From positions 496,001-560,000 of the forward strand of contig NZ_QRDX01000001.1 of assembly GCF_003386195.1 (NCBI RefSeq): a stretch of 64,000 bases of DNA, read 5' to 3'. Shown one piece after another: positions 46,801-55,177 of the stretch; position 1 is the stretch's first letter; the number at the start of each line of letters is the position of its first letter. This DNA comes from Seonamhaeicola aphaedonensis. GTDB taxonomy: Bacteria; Bacteroidota; Bacteroidia; Flavobacteriales; Flavobacteriaceae. The translations under genes were made by a program, and so were the position numbers. The notes below the pieces were generated by a model that was not told where the DNA came from, did no database searches, and was given only the letters and a program-made list of their open reading frames with translations.

Positions 46801-48123
46801 TTAAAGAGTGACTAATTCAAATAAATATGCGTTTAGTTTTTGCAATGTTTCGACTTTATCTTTTGTATCAATGAGCAATGAAATATTGTTTCGACTTCCT
46901 CCATAAGAAATCATTCTAATTTTTACATCTTTCAAAATCTGAAATAACTTAAAAGTATCTTCATGGTTTACTATGGAGTGTCCAACCAAACAAACAATAC
47001 TTTGATTTTTATCCACCTCAATAGTTGCAATTGCTTCTAATTCTGATACAATTTTATCAAGGTTTTTATCATCATCTATGGTTAAAGAAACTGCTACTTC
47101 CGAGGTAGTAATCATATCTATAGAAGTTTCGTGAACCTCAAAAATCTCAAACACTTTTCTTAAGAAACCATGCGCCTGTAGCATTCTACCAGACTTAATT
47201 TTAATAGCAGTTATGTTATCTTTTGCTGCAATGGCTTTAATACCATTTTCTACATGGTTACTACTTATTAAAGTTCCTGGTGCAGGCGGATTCATGGTAT
47301 TTTTTAATCGAACAGGAATACCATCCTCTCTTACAGGCAATACTGTTTGTGGATGTAAAATTTTGGCACCAAAGTAAGCTAACTCTGCAGCTTCATCAAA
47401 CGATAAATCTGAGATTGGTTGTGTACCTTCTACAAACCTTGGATCATTATTATGCATACCATCAATGTCTGTCCAGATTTGCACTTCCTCAGCTTTAATT
47501 ACGGCTCCAACAATAGTAGCTGTATAGTCACTACCGCCTCGTTGTAAATTAGATACTTTCCCTGCATCATCTAAACAAATAAACCCTTGAGTAATATAAA
47601 TATCTGCCCCGGGGGTACTATTTAAAACCTCGTTTAAATGCTCCTGTATGTATTTAAAATCTGGCTCCTTAACTTCATTAATTTTCATAAAATCTAATGC
47701 TGCTAACAATTGAGAGTTAATTCCTTCTTGCTGTAAATAAGCATTAAACATATAGGTTGAAAGTAATTCTCCTTGAGCCAAAACTTCATTTTCTAAAGTC
47801 AATGAAAATGGTTTTTCTAAACACCGTAGCAAGAAATTAAAACGTTCGTTTACATATGCCATAACCCCAACATTGAGATACTTGTCTGTTAATAAGTTAT
47901 CTACAACGTCTACATACTTCTTATATAGTTTATCAATTTCAGACTCTGCTTGATTTATATTATTTTTTTCAATTTCTGAAGCAATACTCACTAAAGCATT
48001 GGTTGTGCCAGACATTGCTGAAAGCACCACTATTTTTTTACTCCCATCATTAATGATGGATTTTACATGGTTCATGTTTTCTACCGAACCAACCGAAGTA
48101 CCTCCAAACTTTAATACTTTCAT
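46801..48123 (-). CDS. lysC: Aspartate kinase, monofunctional
   Basis: A 440-residue aspartokinase for the lysine, threonine and methionine pathway. It begins MKVLKFGGTSVGS and shows the kinase motifs SAMSGTTNALV, QRGGSDYTATIVGA and WTDIDGMHNNDPR. The C-terminal 140 residues are tandem ACT domains (AIKIKSGRMLQAHGFLRKVF and SIVCLVGHSIVNHEDTFKLF), the seat of end-product control. It is divergent from the HTH-ACT gene, 195 bases apart, so the two may share regulation. Confidence 0.94.
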   Translation of the reverse strand: MKVLKFGGTSVGSVENMNHVKSIINDGSKKIVVLSAMSGTTNALVSIASEIEKNNINQAESEIDKLYKKYVDVVDNLLTDKYLNVGVMAYVNERFNFLLRCLEKPFSLTLENEVLAQGELLSTYMFNAYLQQEGINSQLLAALDFMKINEVKEPDFKYIQEHLNEVLNSTPGADIYITQGFICLDDAGKVSNLQRGGSDYTATIVGAVIKAEEVQIWTDIDGMHNNDPRFVEGTQPISDLSFDEAAELAYFGAKILHPQTVLPVREDGIPVRLKNTMNPPAPGTLISSNHVENGIKAIAAKDNITAIKIKSGRMLQAHGFLRKVFEIFEVHETSIDMITTSEVAVSLTIDDDKNLDKIVSELEAIATIEVDKNQSIVCLVGHSIVNHEDTFKLFQILKDVKIRMISYGGSRNNISLLIDTKDKVETLQKLNAYLFELVTL

Positions 48124-48318
48124 TTATCTAAATTTTTATTTGTTTAGGTCGTTACACACCACTAATGTCATTTTCTTCAAATTGAGCTGTAAAATTAATA
48201 TAGAAGATGAGTTACAACCTATTTTTATAAAAATATGTTTACTTTTACACATAATGTTAAATATTTAACACAAAAACAGCGTGAATTATTATTTCGAATT
48301 CAATAAAATTCAAAATAG

Positions 48319-48975
48319 ATGAAAACCGTATCCAACTGCGTAGAAGACATACTCATTACACAACCATATTTAGAGGAAGCTTTATCAAGAAACATTATTA
48401 ATTATAGCGCTTTGGCTGTTGAACTCACGGAGCCTATTAGCAAAATGTTGAAAAAAGATGTAAAACCGGGTGCTATTATGATGGCTCTAAGACGTTACAG
48501 TCCGCCGCCTACTCTTAGTAATACATTAAAAATGAGACGTGTAATACAAAATTTGGGCGATATTACCGTGCGTTCCAATTTAACAGATTTTACTGTTAAA
48601 AATTCCGATACTTTAATTGATAATCATGCTAAAATATTAGCACGTATAAACCAAGAAAACAAACTTTTTTACACCTTTACTAGAGGTATTCATGAGAGTA
48701 ACATTATCATTTCAAGCAGCCTAAAAGATTTTGTTCAAGACAACTTAAAAAACGAAAACTTTCTTGCTATGCAAAGTGGGCTTTCTGCTATTAGCATTAA
48801 CCTGCCTCAAGACAACTCTAAAATAGCCGGTTTGTACTATCACTTTTTTAAGCGCTTAGCATGGGAAGGTATTGTTTTATATGAAGTGCTATCTACTACC
48901 AACGAGTTTACTATTTTAGTAGAAGATGACTTTGTAGACAAGGCATTTACAGCTATAAAAAGGGTAAAATCTTAA
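48319..48975 (+). CDS. Winged-HTH plus ACT-domain protein, putative regulator
   Basis: A 218-residue protein without signal peptide. Residues 1 to about 65 (EDILITQPYLEEALSRNIIN, YSALAVELTEPISKMLKKDVKPGAIMMALRRY) look like a winged helix. The remainder contains two ACT-like halves. The second is clearest, with SAISINLPQDNSKIAGLYYHFFKRL, then IVLYEVLSTTNEFTILVEDD. ACT domains bind amino acids, and the neighbour is the ACT-bearing aspartate kinase. A role in sensing lysine or a related amino acid is inference. Conserved in Bacteroidota as I recall, without a name. Confidence 0.72.
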   Translation: MKTVSNCVEDILITQPYLEEALSRNIINYSALAVELTEPISKMLKKDVKPGAIMMALRRYSPPPTLSNTLKMRRVIQNLGDITVRSNLTDFTVKNSDTLIDNHAKILARINQENKLFYTFTRGIHESNIIISSSLKDFVQDNLKNENFLAMQSGLSAISINLPQDNSKIAGLYYHFFKRLAWEGIVLYEVLSTTNEFTILVEDDFVDKAFTAIKRVKS

Positions 48976-49020
48976 ATATTTAAACCAATCATTTTTAAAT
49001 TTGTACTTGATATTTAAAGT

Positions 49021-49800
49021 ATGATTTTAGAGTACAAAGGCATTGATATATTTTATACCGATTACGGCAAAGGTTCAACCATTGTCTTGCTTCATGGGTT
49101 TCTAGAAAACTCTAACATTTGGAAACCTTTCATACCACAATTAAGTAAAAAAAATCGAGTGGTTTGTATTGATCTTTTGGGGCATGGTCAAACGGGTTGT
49201 TTAGGATACATACATACTATGGAGTTAATGTCCGAAATAGCTGAAGTCGTATTAAAGCATTTAAAAATTAGAAAATCAACATTCATTGGACATTCCATGG
49301 GTGGCTATGTAGCGCTTGCTTTTGCAGAAAAGAATCCGGACAACGTAAAAGGTCTTTGTCTTATGAACTCAACTGCCAGAGCAGACACCCCTGAAAAACA
49401 ATTAAACAGAGACAGAGGTATTGAAGCTGTTAAACAAAATCACAAAACCTTCATTAGAATTGCCATTGCTAACCTGTTTTCTAAAAAAAATCAAACTTTA
49501 TTTTCCAAAGAAATTAAATCATTAACTAAAGAATGTTTAAACACACCGTTGCAAGGAATAATTGCTGCGTTAGAGGGTATGAAAATTAGAGAGGATAGAG
49601 AAGTTTTGCTACACTTTTCTCCTTATAAGAAAATGATGATTATTGGAAAACAAGACCCTGCCCTTGATTATAATTCATTAAAAGCACAATCAAAAAACAC
49701 TGAAGTAATTATAGTAGAATTAGAAGGTGGACATATGAGTTTTATAGAAAACAAAGATGACTTTTTAAATTCAATTATGCATTTCATCGAAAAAAAATAA
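49021..49800 (+). CDS. Alpha/beta hydrolase
   Basis: A 259-residue serine hydrolase with oxyanion loop LLHGFLENSNIW, the nucleophile elbow GHSMGGYVALA (Ser92) and the catalytic histidine in EGGHMSFIEN. The acid is probably in KQDPALD. The cap is short. It resembles MenH-like or esterase subfamilies, and the substrate is unknown. Downstream, two small zinc-ribbon genes lie on the same strand. Confidence 0.9.
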   Translation: MILEYKGIDIFYTDYGKGSTIVLLHGFLENSNIWKPFIPQLSKKNRVVCIDLLGHGQTGCLGYIHTMELMSEIAEVVLKHLKIRKSTFIGHSMGGYVALAFAEKNPDNVKGLCLMNSTARADTPEKQLNRDRGIEAVKQNHKTFIRIAIANLFSKKNQTLFSKEIKSLTKECLNTPLQGIIAALEGMKIREDREVLLHFSPYKKMMIIGKQDPALDYNSLKAQSKNTEVIIVELEGGHMSFIENKDDFLNSIMHFIEKK

Positions 49801-49857
49801 CTTTTTATCGTTTTTTTAATTATTTTTTGTAGGTTTATAGTTACTAAATTATTAGCC

Positions 49858-50124
49858 ATGAGTAAAACTACTAATAAACCTAATTTATTTCCGAGGATTT
49901 ACTGTTCTCTTTTTGGTCATGATTATGAGATAAGTAAGAAAGTTACTCACCATGTAAAGGAGTACACTTGTAGTCATTGTAAAAAGGAACTTACTACAAA
50001 TAGTAATGGTGATTTAATAGAGTTAACACCTAAGTTCAAGGAAATTAACGATATCTTGGAACGAATGTACATATCTAGAATGCAGCGTTCAAAGAAAAAA
50101 ACATTCGCTTCGTCGATTTATTAA
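49858..50124 (+). CDS. Small zinc-ribbon protein, copy 1 of tandem pair
   Basis: An 88-residue protein with the pattern C-x4-H-x16-C-x2-C (Cys16, His21, Cys38, Cys41), in YCSLFGHDYEIS and EYTCSHCKKELTTNS. It ends in a basic Lys/Arg region. The FGHD/C-x2-C layout resembles small phage-type zinc ribbons (DUF1660-like), but the match is only from memory. It shares most core positions with the next gene, so they arose by tandem duplication. Unknown function. Confidence 0.7.
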   Translation: MSKTTNKPNLFPRIYCSLFGHDYEISKKVTHHVKEYTCSHCKKELTTNSNGDLIELTPKFKEINDILERMYISRMQRSKKKTFASSIY

Positions 50125-50205
50125 CAACATCAAGTTACTTTTGTCGATTTTTTAATACATTTAGTCTCGATTGAACCTGAGTATTAAATTAATAGCAAAA
50201 AGTAA

Positions 50206-50448
50206 ATGAAAAACATTCATTGCAAAATGTTTGGACACGATTTCAATATAAGTCGGCACATAACATTTTATGTAAAAGAATACACCTGTAAAAACTGCAA
50301 AAAAGAATTCACGACAAACAGTACTGGCACTTTAACAGAGCTTACACCCAAATACAGAGAGATAAATGCTGTTTTAGAAAATATCCATAAAAAACGGCTT
50401 CGTAAAAGAAGAAAACTAAACCCAGATTTATTAGTTTTTAGACATTAA
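50206..50448 (+). CDS. Small zinc-ribbon protein, copy 2 of tandem pair
   Basis: An 80-residue paralogue of the previous gene with the same spacing (Cys6, His11, Cys28, Cys31), in HCKMFGHDFNIS and EYTCKNCKKEFTTNS. LTELTPKYREIN aligns with LIELTPKFKEIN of copy 1. It lacks the first ten residues of copy 1. The C-terminus is basic, RLRKRRKLNPDLLVFRH. Its stop overlaps the convergent thiL gene by 11 bases. Confidence 0.7.
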   Translation: MKNIHCKMFGHDFNISRHITFYVKEYTCKNCKKEFTTNSTGTLTELTPKYREINAVLENIHKKRLRKRRKLNPDLLVFRH

Positions 50449-51484
50449 AGTTTTTCCAACCTTGAGCTTTGAGCTCTATTCTTGTTTCTGCCCTAGTTAC
50501 CAAATGCATTCCTGCTTCTTTATCTTTTATATAACCAATTACCGATAAATTAGGATTTGCCTTAATTTTTGGGAAATCGTCTTGTGAAATGGTAAACAAC
50601 AATTCATAATCTTCCCCCCCGTTCAAAGCCACTGTGGTACTATCAATATTAAACTCTTCACAAGTAGAGATTACTTGCGGGTCTAATGGAATTTTATTTT
50701 CGTATAAATCACAACCAACTTGACTCTGTTTACATAGGTGTATAATTTCAGAAGATAAGCCATCACTTACATCAATCATAGCGGTTGGTTTAACACCTAA
50801 ATCTTTTAGTAACTTAACAATATCTTTTCTAGCCTCTGGTTTCAGTTGGCGTTCTACTATATAGGAATAGGGTTCTAGATCTGGCTGGTTGTTGGGATTA
50901 ACTTTATAAACTTCTTTTTCTCTTTCTAAAACCTGCAGCCCCATATAAGCCCCTCCTAAATCGCCAGAAACAACTAACAAATCGTTAGGTTGAGCCCCGT
51001 TTCTATAAACTTCATTATCATTTTCAACTTCACCGATGGCCGTCACAGAAATTAATAATCCTGTTGTAGACGAGGTTGTATCACCACCAACAACATCAAT
51101 GTTATAAATTTTAGAAGCTGTTTCTATACCAGCATATAATTCTTCTAAAGCCTCTAAAGGGAACCTATTTGAAACAGCCACAGAAACGGTAACTTGCATA
51201 GCATGAGCGTTCATAGCATACACATCTGATAAATTTACCATAATAGCTTTATATCCTAAATGCTTAAGAGGCATATAACTTAAATCAAAATGAACACCTT
51301 CAACAAGCAAGTCTGTAGTTACTACTATCTTCCTTTGTTTAAAATTTAAAACCGCTGCATCATCACCAATACCCTTAATTGTTGATTTGTGTTTTATCTC
51401 AAAGTTTTTAGTTATATGATCAATTAACTTAAACTCGCCTAGATCACTTAATTTGGTTCTTTGTTGGTTTTTATCTTCTATCAT
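50438..51484 (-). CDS. thiL: Thiamine-monophosphate kinase
   Basis: ThiL makes thiamine diphosphate from the monophosphate. From the ATG at 51484 it has 348 residues, beginning MIEDKNQQRTKLSDLGEFKLI. A frame start 66 bases upstream would add a tail unlike the family. The motifs GIGDDAAVL, VTTDLLVEGVHFD, NLSDVYAMNAHAM, VVGGDTTSS and DVSDGLSSEIIHL are present. A -7-like box lies 5 bases before the start. It overlaps the convergent zinc-ribbon gene by 11 bases. Confidence 0.93.
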   Translation of the reverse strand: MIEDKNQQRTKLSDLGEFKLIDHITKNFEIKHKSTIKGIGDDAAVLNFKQRKIVVTTDLLVEGVHFDLSYMPLKHLGYKAIMVNLSDVYAMNAHAMQVTVSVAVSNRFPLEALEELYAGIETASKIYNIDVVGGDTTSSTTGLLISVTAIGEVENDNEVYRNGAQPNDLLVVSGDLGGAYMGLQVLEREKEVYKVNPNNQPDLEPYSYIVERQLKPEARKDIVKLLKDLGVKPTAMIDVSDGLSSEIIHLCKQSQVGCDLYENKIPLDPQVISTCEEFNIDSTTVALNGGEDYELLFTISQDDFPKIKANPNLSVIGYIKDKEAGMHLVTRAETRIELKAQGWKNFNV

Positions 51485-51488
51485 GATG

Positions 51489-51496
51489 CAAAAATA
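51489..51496 (-). promoter_or_regulatory. Candidate -7 element giving a near-leaderless thiL mRNA
   Basis: On the minus strand TATTTTTG fits TAnnTTTG. It ends 4 bases before the thiL ATG, so the start site would fall on or next to the codon. The -33 box is unclear. Confidence 0.35.
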
Positions 51497-51652
51497 AGAA
51501 GGTATTTTGTTTAGCCTACTATTAAAACTATAAAACCATCCTATAAACATAGAACAGTACTATTTTACGTTTTTATCCGTTAAATAACCAGGCGTTTGAA
51601 GGTTAGTTAGGTAATAATCTCTAAATTTGATAGAAAAGAAAAAATTGCACAA

Positions 51653-53035
51653 ATGAAACGTATCCTCAAGAAACTCTTTCTCTACATCATAGGTAGCGTG
51701 TTTGGAGTTTTTTTTATTTGCACACAAGGTTGTAACACAGAGCCTGTTGAATTCAATCCTCCAACTATGGATACCGATAATGATGGGGTTTTAGATGACG
51801 TAGACAACTGTTTATCCATATATAATCCCAACCAAAATGACGATGATAATGATGGAATCGGGAATGCCTGTGATGACGATTATATAAACCCTAACATTCC
51901 TCTAGCCTATTGTGAAAATGGCTTTGCTGATATATATCCTTGCAATGATTATGATTTAATGACACACATCCCTTTATCAACTTTTAACGCATCAGACGGA
52001 AATGATTGTTGGGGATGGGTAGACCCTGTAACCAATAAAGAATATGCTTTAATGGGGCTAGATAATGGTATTGCTTTTATTGATATTTCAGCACCAAGCG
52101 CCCCCATCTATTTAGGCAAACTTCCTACAGCCACTATATCAAGCACATGGAGAGATGTAAAAGTATATAATGATTATGCGTTTATAGTTGCCGATAATGT
52201 TACTGGTGAAGATAGTCATGGCATGCAACTTTTTAATCTTACAAGGTTAAGGAATATTACAAATCCACCCGAAAATTTTGCTGCAGATAATCGGTTTACT
52301 GGCTTTGGACGAGCGCACAACATAGTCATAAATGAAGAAAGTGGCTATGCCTATATTGTTGGCGGCAATCGAAATAGCACTTATGCGGGTGGCCCAATTT
52401 TTATTAATATTCAAAACCCTTTATCTCCAATTATAGAGGGAGGCTTTAGTGCTGGAGGTTATTCTCATGACGCACAAGTGGTAACTTATAATGGTCCTGA
52501 CGCCGATTATACCGGAAAGGAAATTTTTATTGGCAGTAACGAAAATGAAGTGGTTATTGCTGATGTTTCAGACAAACTAAATCCTAAAATTATTTCTACA
52601 ATTACCTATAGTAATGTTTGGTATGCACATCAAGGATGGTTTACATTAGATATGAAATATTTTATTCTTGGTGATGAGCTAGATGAGTTAAGAATTGGAA
52701 TTAACACCAAAACTGTTGTTTTCGACTTTACAGATTTAGATAACCCACAATTTTATTTCAATTACTTTGGTCCTTCAGCGGCTATTGACCATAATGGCTA
52801 TGTAAAAAACAATGCTTATTATTTTGCTAGTTACAGGGCTGGTTTAAGGGTTTTAGATATTTCTAATATAAATAACGCTTCTTTTACCGAAATAGGTTAC
52901 TTTGACACCTACCCTGAAGACAATGGAACCGCTTTTGATGGCGCTTGGAGTGTTTACCCTTACTTACCAAGTGGCAATATTATTATTAGCGACATCAACA
53001 GAGGACTTTTTATAGTTAGAAAAAGTGGTACATAA
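51653..53035 (+). CDS. Choice-of-anchor-B/LVIVD-repeat lipoprotein
   Basis: A 460-residue lipoprotein with the signal peptide ending near FICTQGC. A thrombospondin type 3-like calcium motif (TDNDGVLDDVDNC then DDDNDGIGNACDDD) lies at residues about 42-76. The remaining 370 residues carry LVIVD-like beta-propeller repeats (ALMGLDNGIAFIDISAPSAP, YAYIVGGNRN, FIGSNENEVVIADVSDKLNP and LRVLDISNINNASF). This is the choice-of-anchor B layout as I recall it. It starts a tight four-gene cluster with 9, 6 and 3 bases between genes. Confidence 0.85.
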   Translation: MKRILKKLFLYIIGSVFGVFFICTQGCNTEPVEFNPPTMDTDNDGVLDDVDNCLSIYNPNQNDDDNDGIGNACDDDYINPNIPLAYCENGFADIYPCNDYDLMTHIPLSTFNASDGNDCWGWVDPVTNKEYALMGLDNGIAFIDISAPSAPIYLGKLPTATISSTWRDVKVYNDYAFIVADNVTGEDSHGMQLFNLTRLRNITNPPENFAADNRFTGFGRAHNIVINEESGYAYIVGGNRNSTYAGGPIFINIQNPLSPIIEGGFSAGGYSHDAQVVTYNGPDADYTGKEIFIGSNENEVVIADVSDKLNPKIISTITYSNVWYAHQGWFTLDMKYFILGDELDELRIGINTKTVVFDFTDLDNPQFYFNYFGPSAAIDHNGYVKNNAYYFASYRAGLRVLDISNINNASFTEIGYFDTYPEDNGTAFDGAWSVYPYLPSGNIIISDINRGLFIVRKSGT

Positions 53036-53044
53036 TATTACGTT

Positions 53045-54400
53045 ATGTTTAGTCGTTCAAAAAAATATAATCTCCTAACGTATTTGCTCATTTTTATTCT
53101 TTTGGCTTTTAATTGTTCTAAAAACGAATCACCAACAAAACCAAATAATAAACCCATTGAAAAAGAAATCGATTTTATAAAAACCTTTGGAGGTTCAAAA
53201 AACGAAAGCGCACGGTCTGCTATAAAAACTCTAGATGGCGGTTATGCTATTTTAGGGTTCACTCAAAGTGGCGATGGAGATATTTTGAACAAAACTAATG
53301 AATCTTTTGATTATCTTTTACTTAAATACAGTCAAGACCATATATTACAATGGCAAAAGACCTATGGCGGAAGCGATGATGACCGGGGAAGTGACATCAT
53401 CAAAACCTCAGATGGCGGATATGCTATTCTAGGATCTAGCAAAAGTAATGATGGTGATGTTTCAGAAAATAATGGTTTTAATGATTTTTGGCTTTTAAAA
53501 AGTAATAGTTTTGGAGATATCATTTGGGAAAAAACTTTTGGATTTTCAGGAGCCGATGATGGTTTATCTATTATCCAAACTCAAGACGCTGGTTTTCTAA
53601 TTGTTGGCGTTTTAGATGTAACGGCATCTGCTGGTCAAGGGAACACAAAATTATCATCAAAAAGACACGCTGGCGGCGATTATTGGGCTATTAAATTAAA
53701 TTCTACCGGAACACTTCAGTGGAGTAAATATTTTGGTGGTACGTTTACAGATACCCCTTATGACGTTATCCAAACGGATGATAATGGCTATATTATTGTA
53801 GGGTCTTCAGACAGTACTGATGTGGATATAAAAAACAATAAAGGCTCTTACGACTTTTGGATTATTAAAATTTCTGAAATAGGAGAACTAGTTTGGGAAA
53901 AATCTTTCGGGGGTTCACAAGCTGATGAAGCCAGAGGCATTGTTAAAACCAATGATGGAAACTACCTCATAATAGGAGATACAAGAAGTGAAGACACAGA
54001 TGTTTCATTAAATAAAGGCGCTGCTGATTTTTGGATAATTAAGATGTCTCCTAATGGCGATTTAATTTGGGAAAAGACCTTTGGAGGGAGTAGTTTTGAT
54101 GCAGCTCGTTCTGTCTCTAAAACCCAAGATGGTGGTTTTATTATCTGTGGAAGTTCCAGAAGTGCCAACGTAGACCTCAACAATAACTATGGGCAAAACG
54201 ATGCTTGGGTAATCAAAATAGATAATAATGGGAATATCATATGGCAAAAAAGCATTGGTGGAACCGAAGTAGATTTAGCCTATGATGCCATTGAGCTTAA
54301 TGACAATAGCGTAATTATTATTGGGGAATCCAGTAGTTCTAATCTTGATATTACAGAAAATAAAGGGTTTTCAGATTTGTTAATTTTTAAAACAAAATAA
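53045..54400 (+). CDS. Seven-repeat beta-propeller lipoprotein
   Basis: A 451-residue lipoprotein (LAFNCSK lipobox). The mature part has seven repeats of about 50 to 60 residues. Each starts with a [FYI]G[GF][ST] motif (KTFGGSKNE, KTYGGSDDD, KTFGFSGAD, KYFGGTFTD, KSFGGSQAD, KTFGGSSFD, KSIGGTEVD), followed by a TxDGGYxIxG strand and an NxGxxDFWIIK strand. This is a seven-bladed propeller of the kind often called an uncharacterised secreted repeat. The third blade carries an insertion with a Gly/Lys/Arg stretch. Its ligand is unknown. Tight spacing to mbnP-like gene suggests joint function. Confidence 0.82.
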   Translation: MFSRSKKYNLLTYLLIFILLAFNCSKNESPTKPNNKPIEKEIDFIKTFGGSKNESARSAIKTLDGGYAILGFTQSGDGDILNKTNESFDYLLLKYSQDHILQWQKTYGGSDDDRGSDIIKTSDGGYAILGSSKSNDGDVSENNGFNDFWLLKSNSFGDIIWEKTFGFSGADDGLSIIQTQDAGFLIVGVLDVTASAGQGNTKLSSKRHAGGDYWAIKLNSTGTLQWSKYFGGTFTDTPYDVIQTDDNGYIIVGSSDSTDVDIKNNKGSYDFWIIKISEIGELVWEKSFGGSQADEARGIVKTNDGNYLIIGDTRSEDTDVSLNKGAADFWIIKMSPNGDLIWEKTFGGSSFDAARSVSKTQDGGFIICGSSRSANVDLNNNYGQNDAWVIKIDNNGNIIWQKSIGGTEVDLAYDAIELNDNSVIIIGESSSSNLDITENKGFSDLLIFKTK

Positions 54401-54406
54401 TATATA

Positions 54407-55174
54407 GTGACAAAAATTGCCTCAACATTATTAATACTTTTAAGTTTACTTTCGTGTAGTTCAGATGATGAAAAAAATCCCGTAAATATAACCTTTAAAG
54501 TTAACCACTACTGGGATGGAACTTCGGTTACCAATGCAGATTTTAACACTATTAAATTCATTAATGCTAATGGTAACCAATTAAGTATTGAACGATTAAG
54601 ATATTTGATTTCAAATATCAAACTAAAAAAATCAAACAATGAAGTAATGGTTATAGAATCCTATAAACTTGTTGATGTTACTGACAATATAAACCTGAGT
54701 TTTTCACCCTCAGTAAATATTCCAAGAGGAACGTATTCTAACCTTTCATTTACGTTCGGATTTAATAATGAAGATAACTACATTGAGGATGGTTATAATG
54801 ATTTGAATGTAGCCATTTTTAATGTACCCGCCATGTTGGGCGGTGGTTATCATTATATGCAATTGGATGGTAAATTTATAAATAGTGACAGTGAAGAACA
54901 AGGTTATAATTATCATGCCATTAAAGCGGTAGATAATCCTGGAGCTAACCCAACATTTCCGCAAGATACCTACTTTGAAGTGAACCTAGGAAGTGTTACC
55001 ATATCAAACAATACCGTTTTAAATATAGAAATGAATATTGCAGAATGGTTTAAAAATCCGCATATCTGGGATTTGAATCTACTAAACCAAATGTTGATGC
55101 CTAATTCATCGGCACAAATTATGATGTATGATAACGGACAGAGTGTTTTCTCCCTAAAGCCAGATAATCCTTAA
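54407..55174 (+). CDS. MbnP-like copper-site lipoprotein
   Basis: A 255-residue lipoprotein (lipobox LLSC, Cys17) starting at a GTG six bases after the previous stop. It matches MbnP-family proteins in the segments VNITFKVNHYWDGTS, QLSIERLRYLISNIKL, NVPAMLGGGYHYMQLDGKF and YFEVNLGSVTISNN. In methanotrophs MbnP binds copper and one tryptophan is converted by MbnH to kynurenine. Trp36 and the two tryptophans in EWFKNPHIWDLN are candidates here, but I cannot say which. It is followed by its expected partner after 3 bases. Confidence 0.85.
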   Translation: MTKIASTLLILLSLLSCSSDDEKNPVNITFKVNHYWDGTSVTNADFNTIKFINANGNQLSIERLRYLISNIKLKKSNNEVMVIESYKLVDVTDNINLSFSPSVNIPRGTYSNLSFTFGFNNEDNYIEDGYNDLNVAIFNVPAMLGGGYHYMQLDGKFINSDSEEQGYNYHAIKAVDNPGANPTFPQDTYFEVNLGSVTISNNTVLNIEMNIAEWFKNPHIWDLNLLNQMLMPNSSAQIMMYDNGQSVFSLKPDNP

Positions 55175-55177
55175 TTA

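Noticed and set aside
51485-51550. Upstream extension of thiL
   Set aside because: Its 22 residues do not fit ThiL. The ATG at 51484 restores the family start.
53160-54400. Repeated DNA words suggesting an array
   Set aside because: They translate in one frame into seven propeller blades with diverged DNA, so they are coding repeats and not a CRISPR array.
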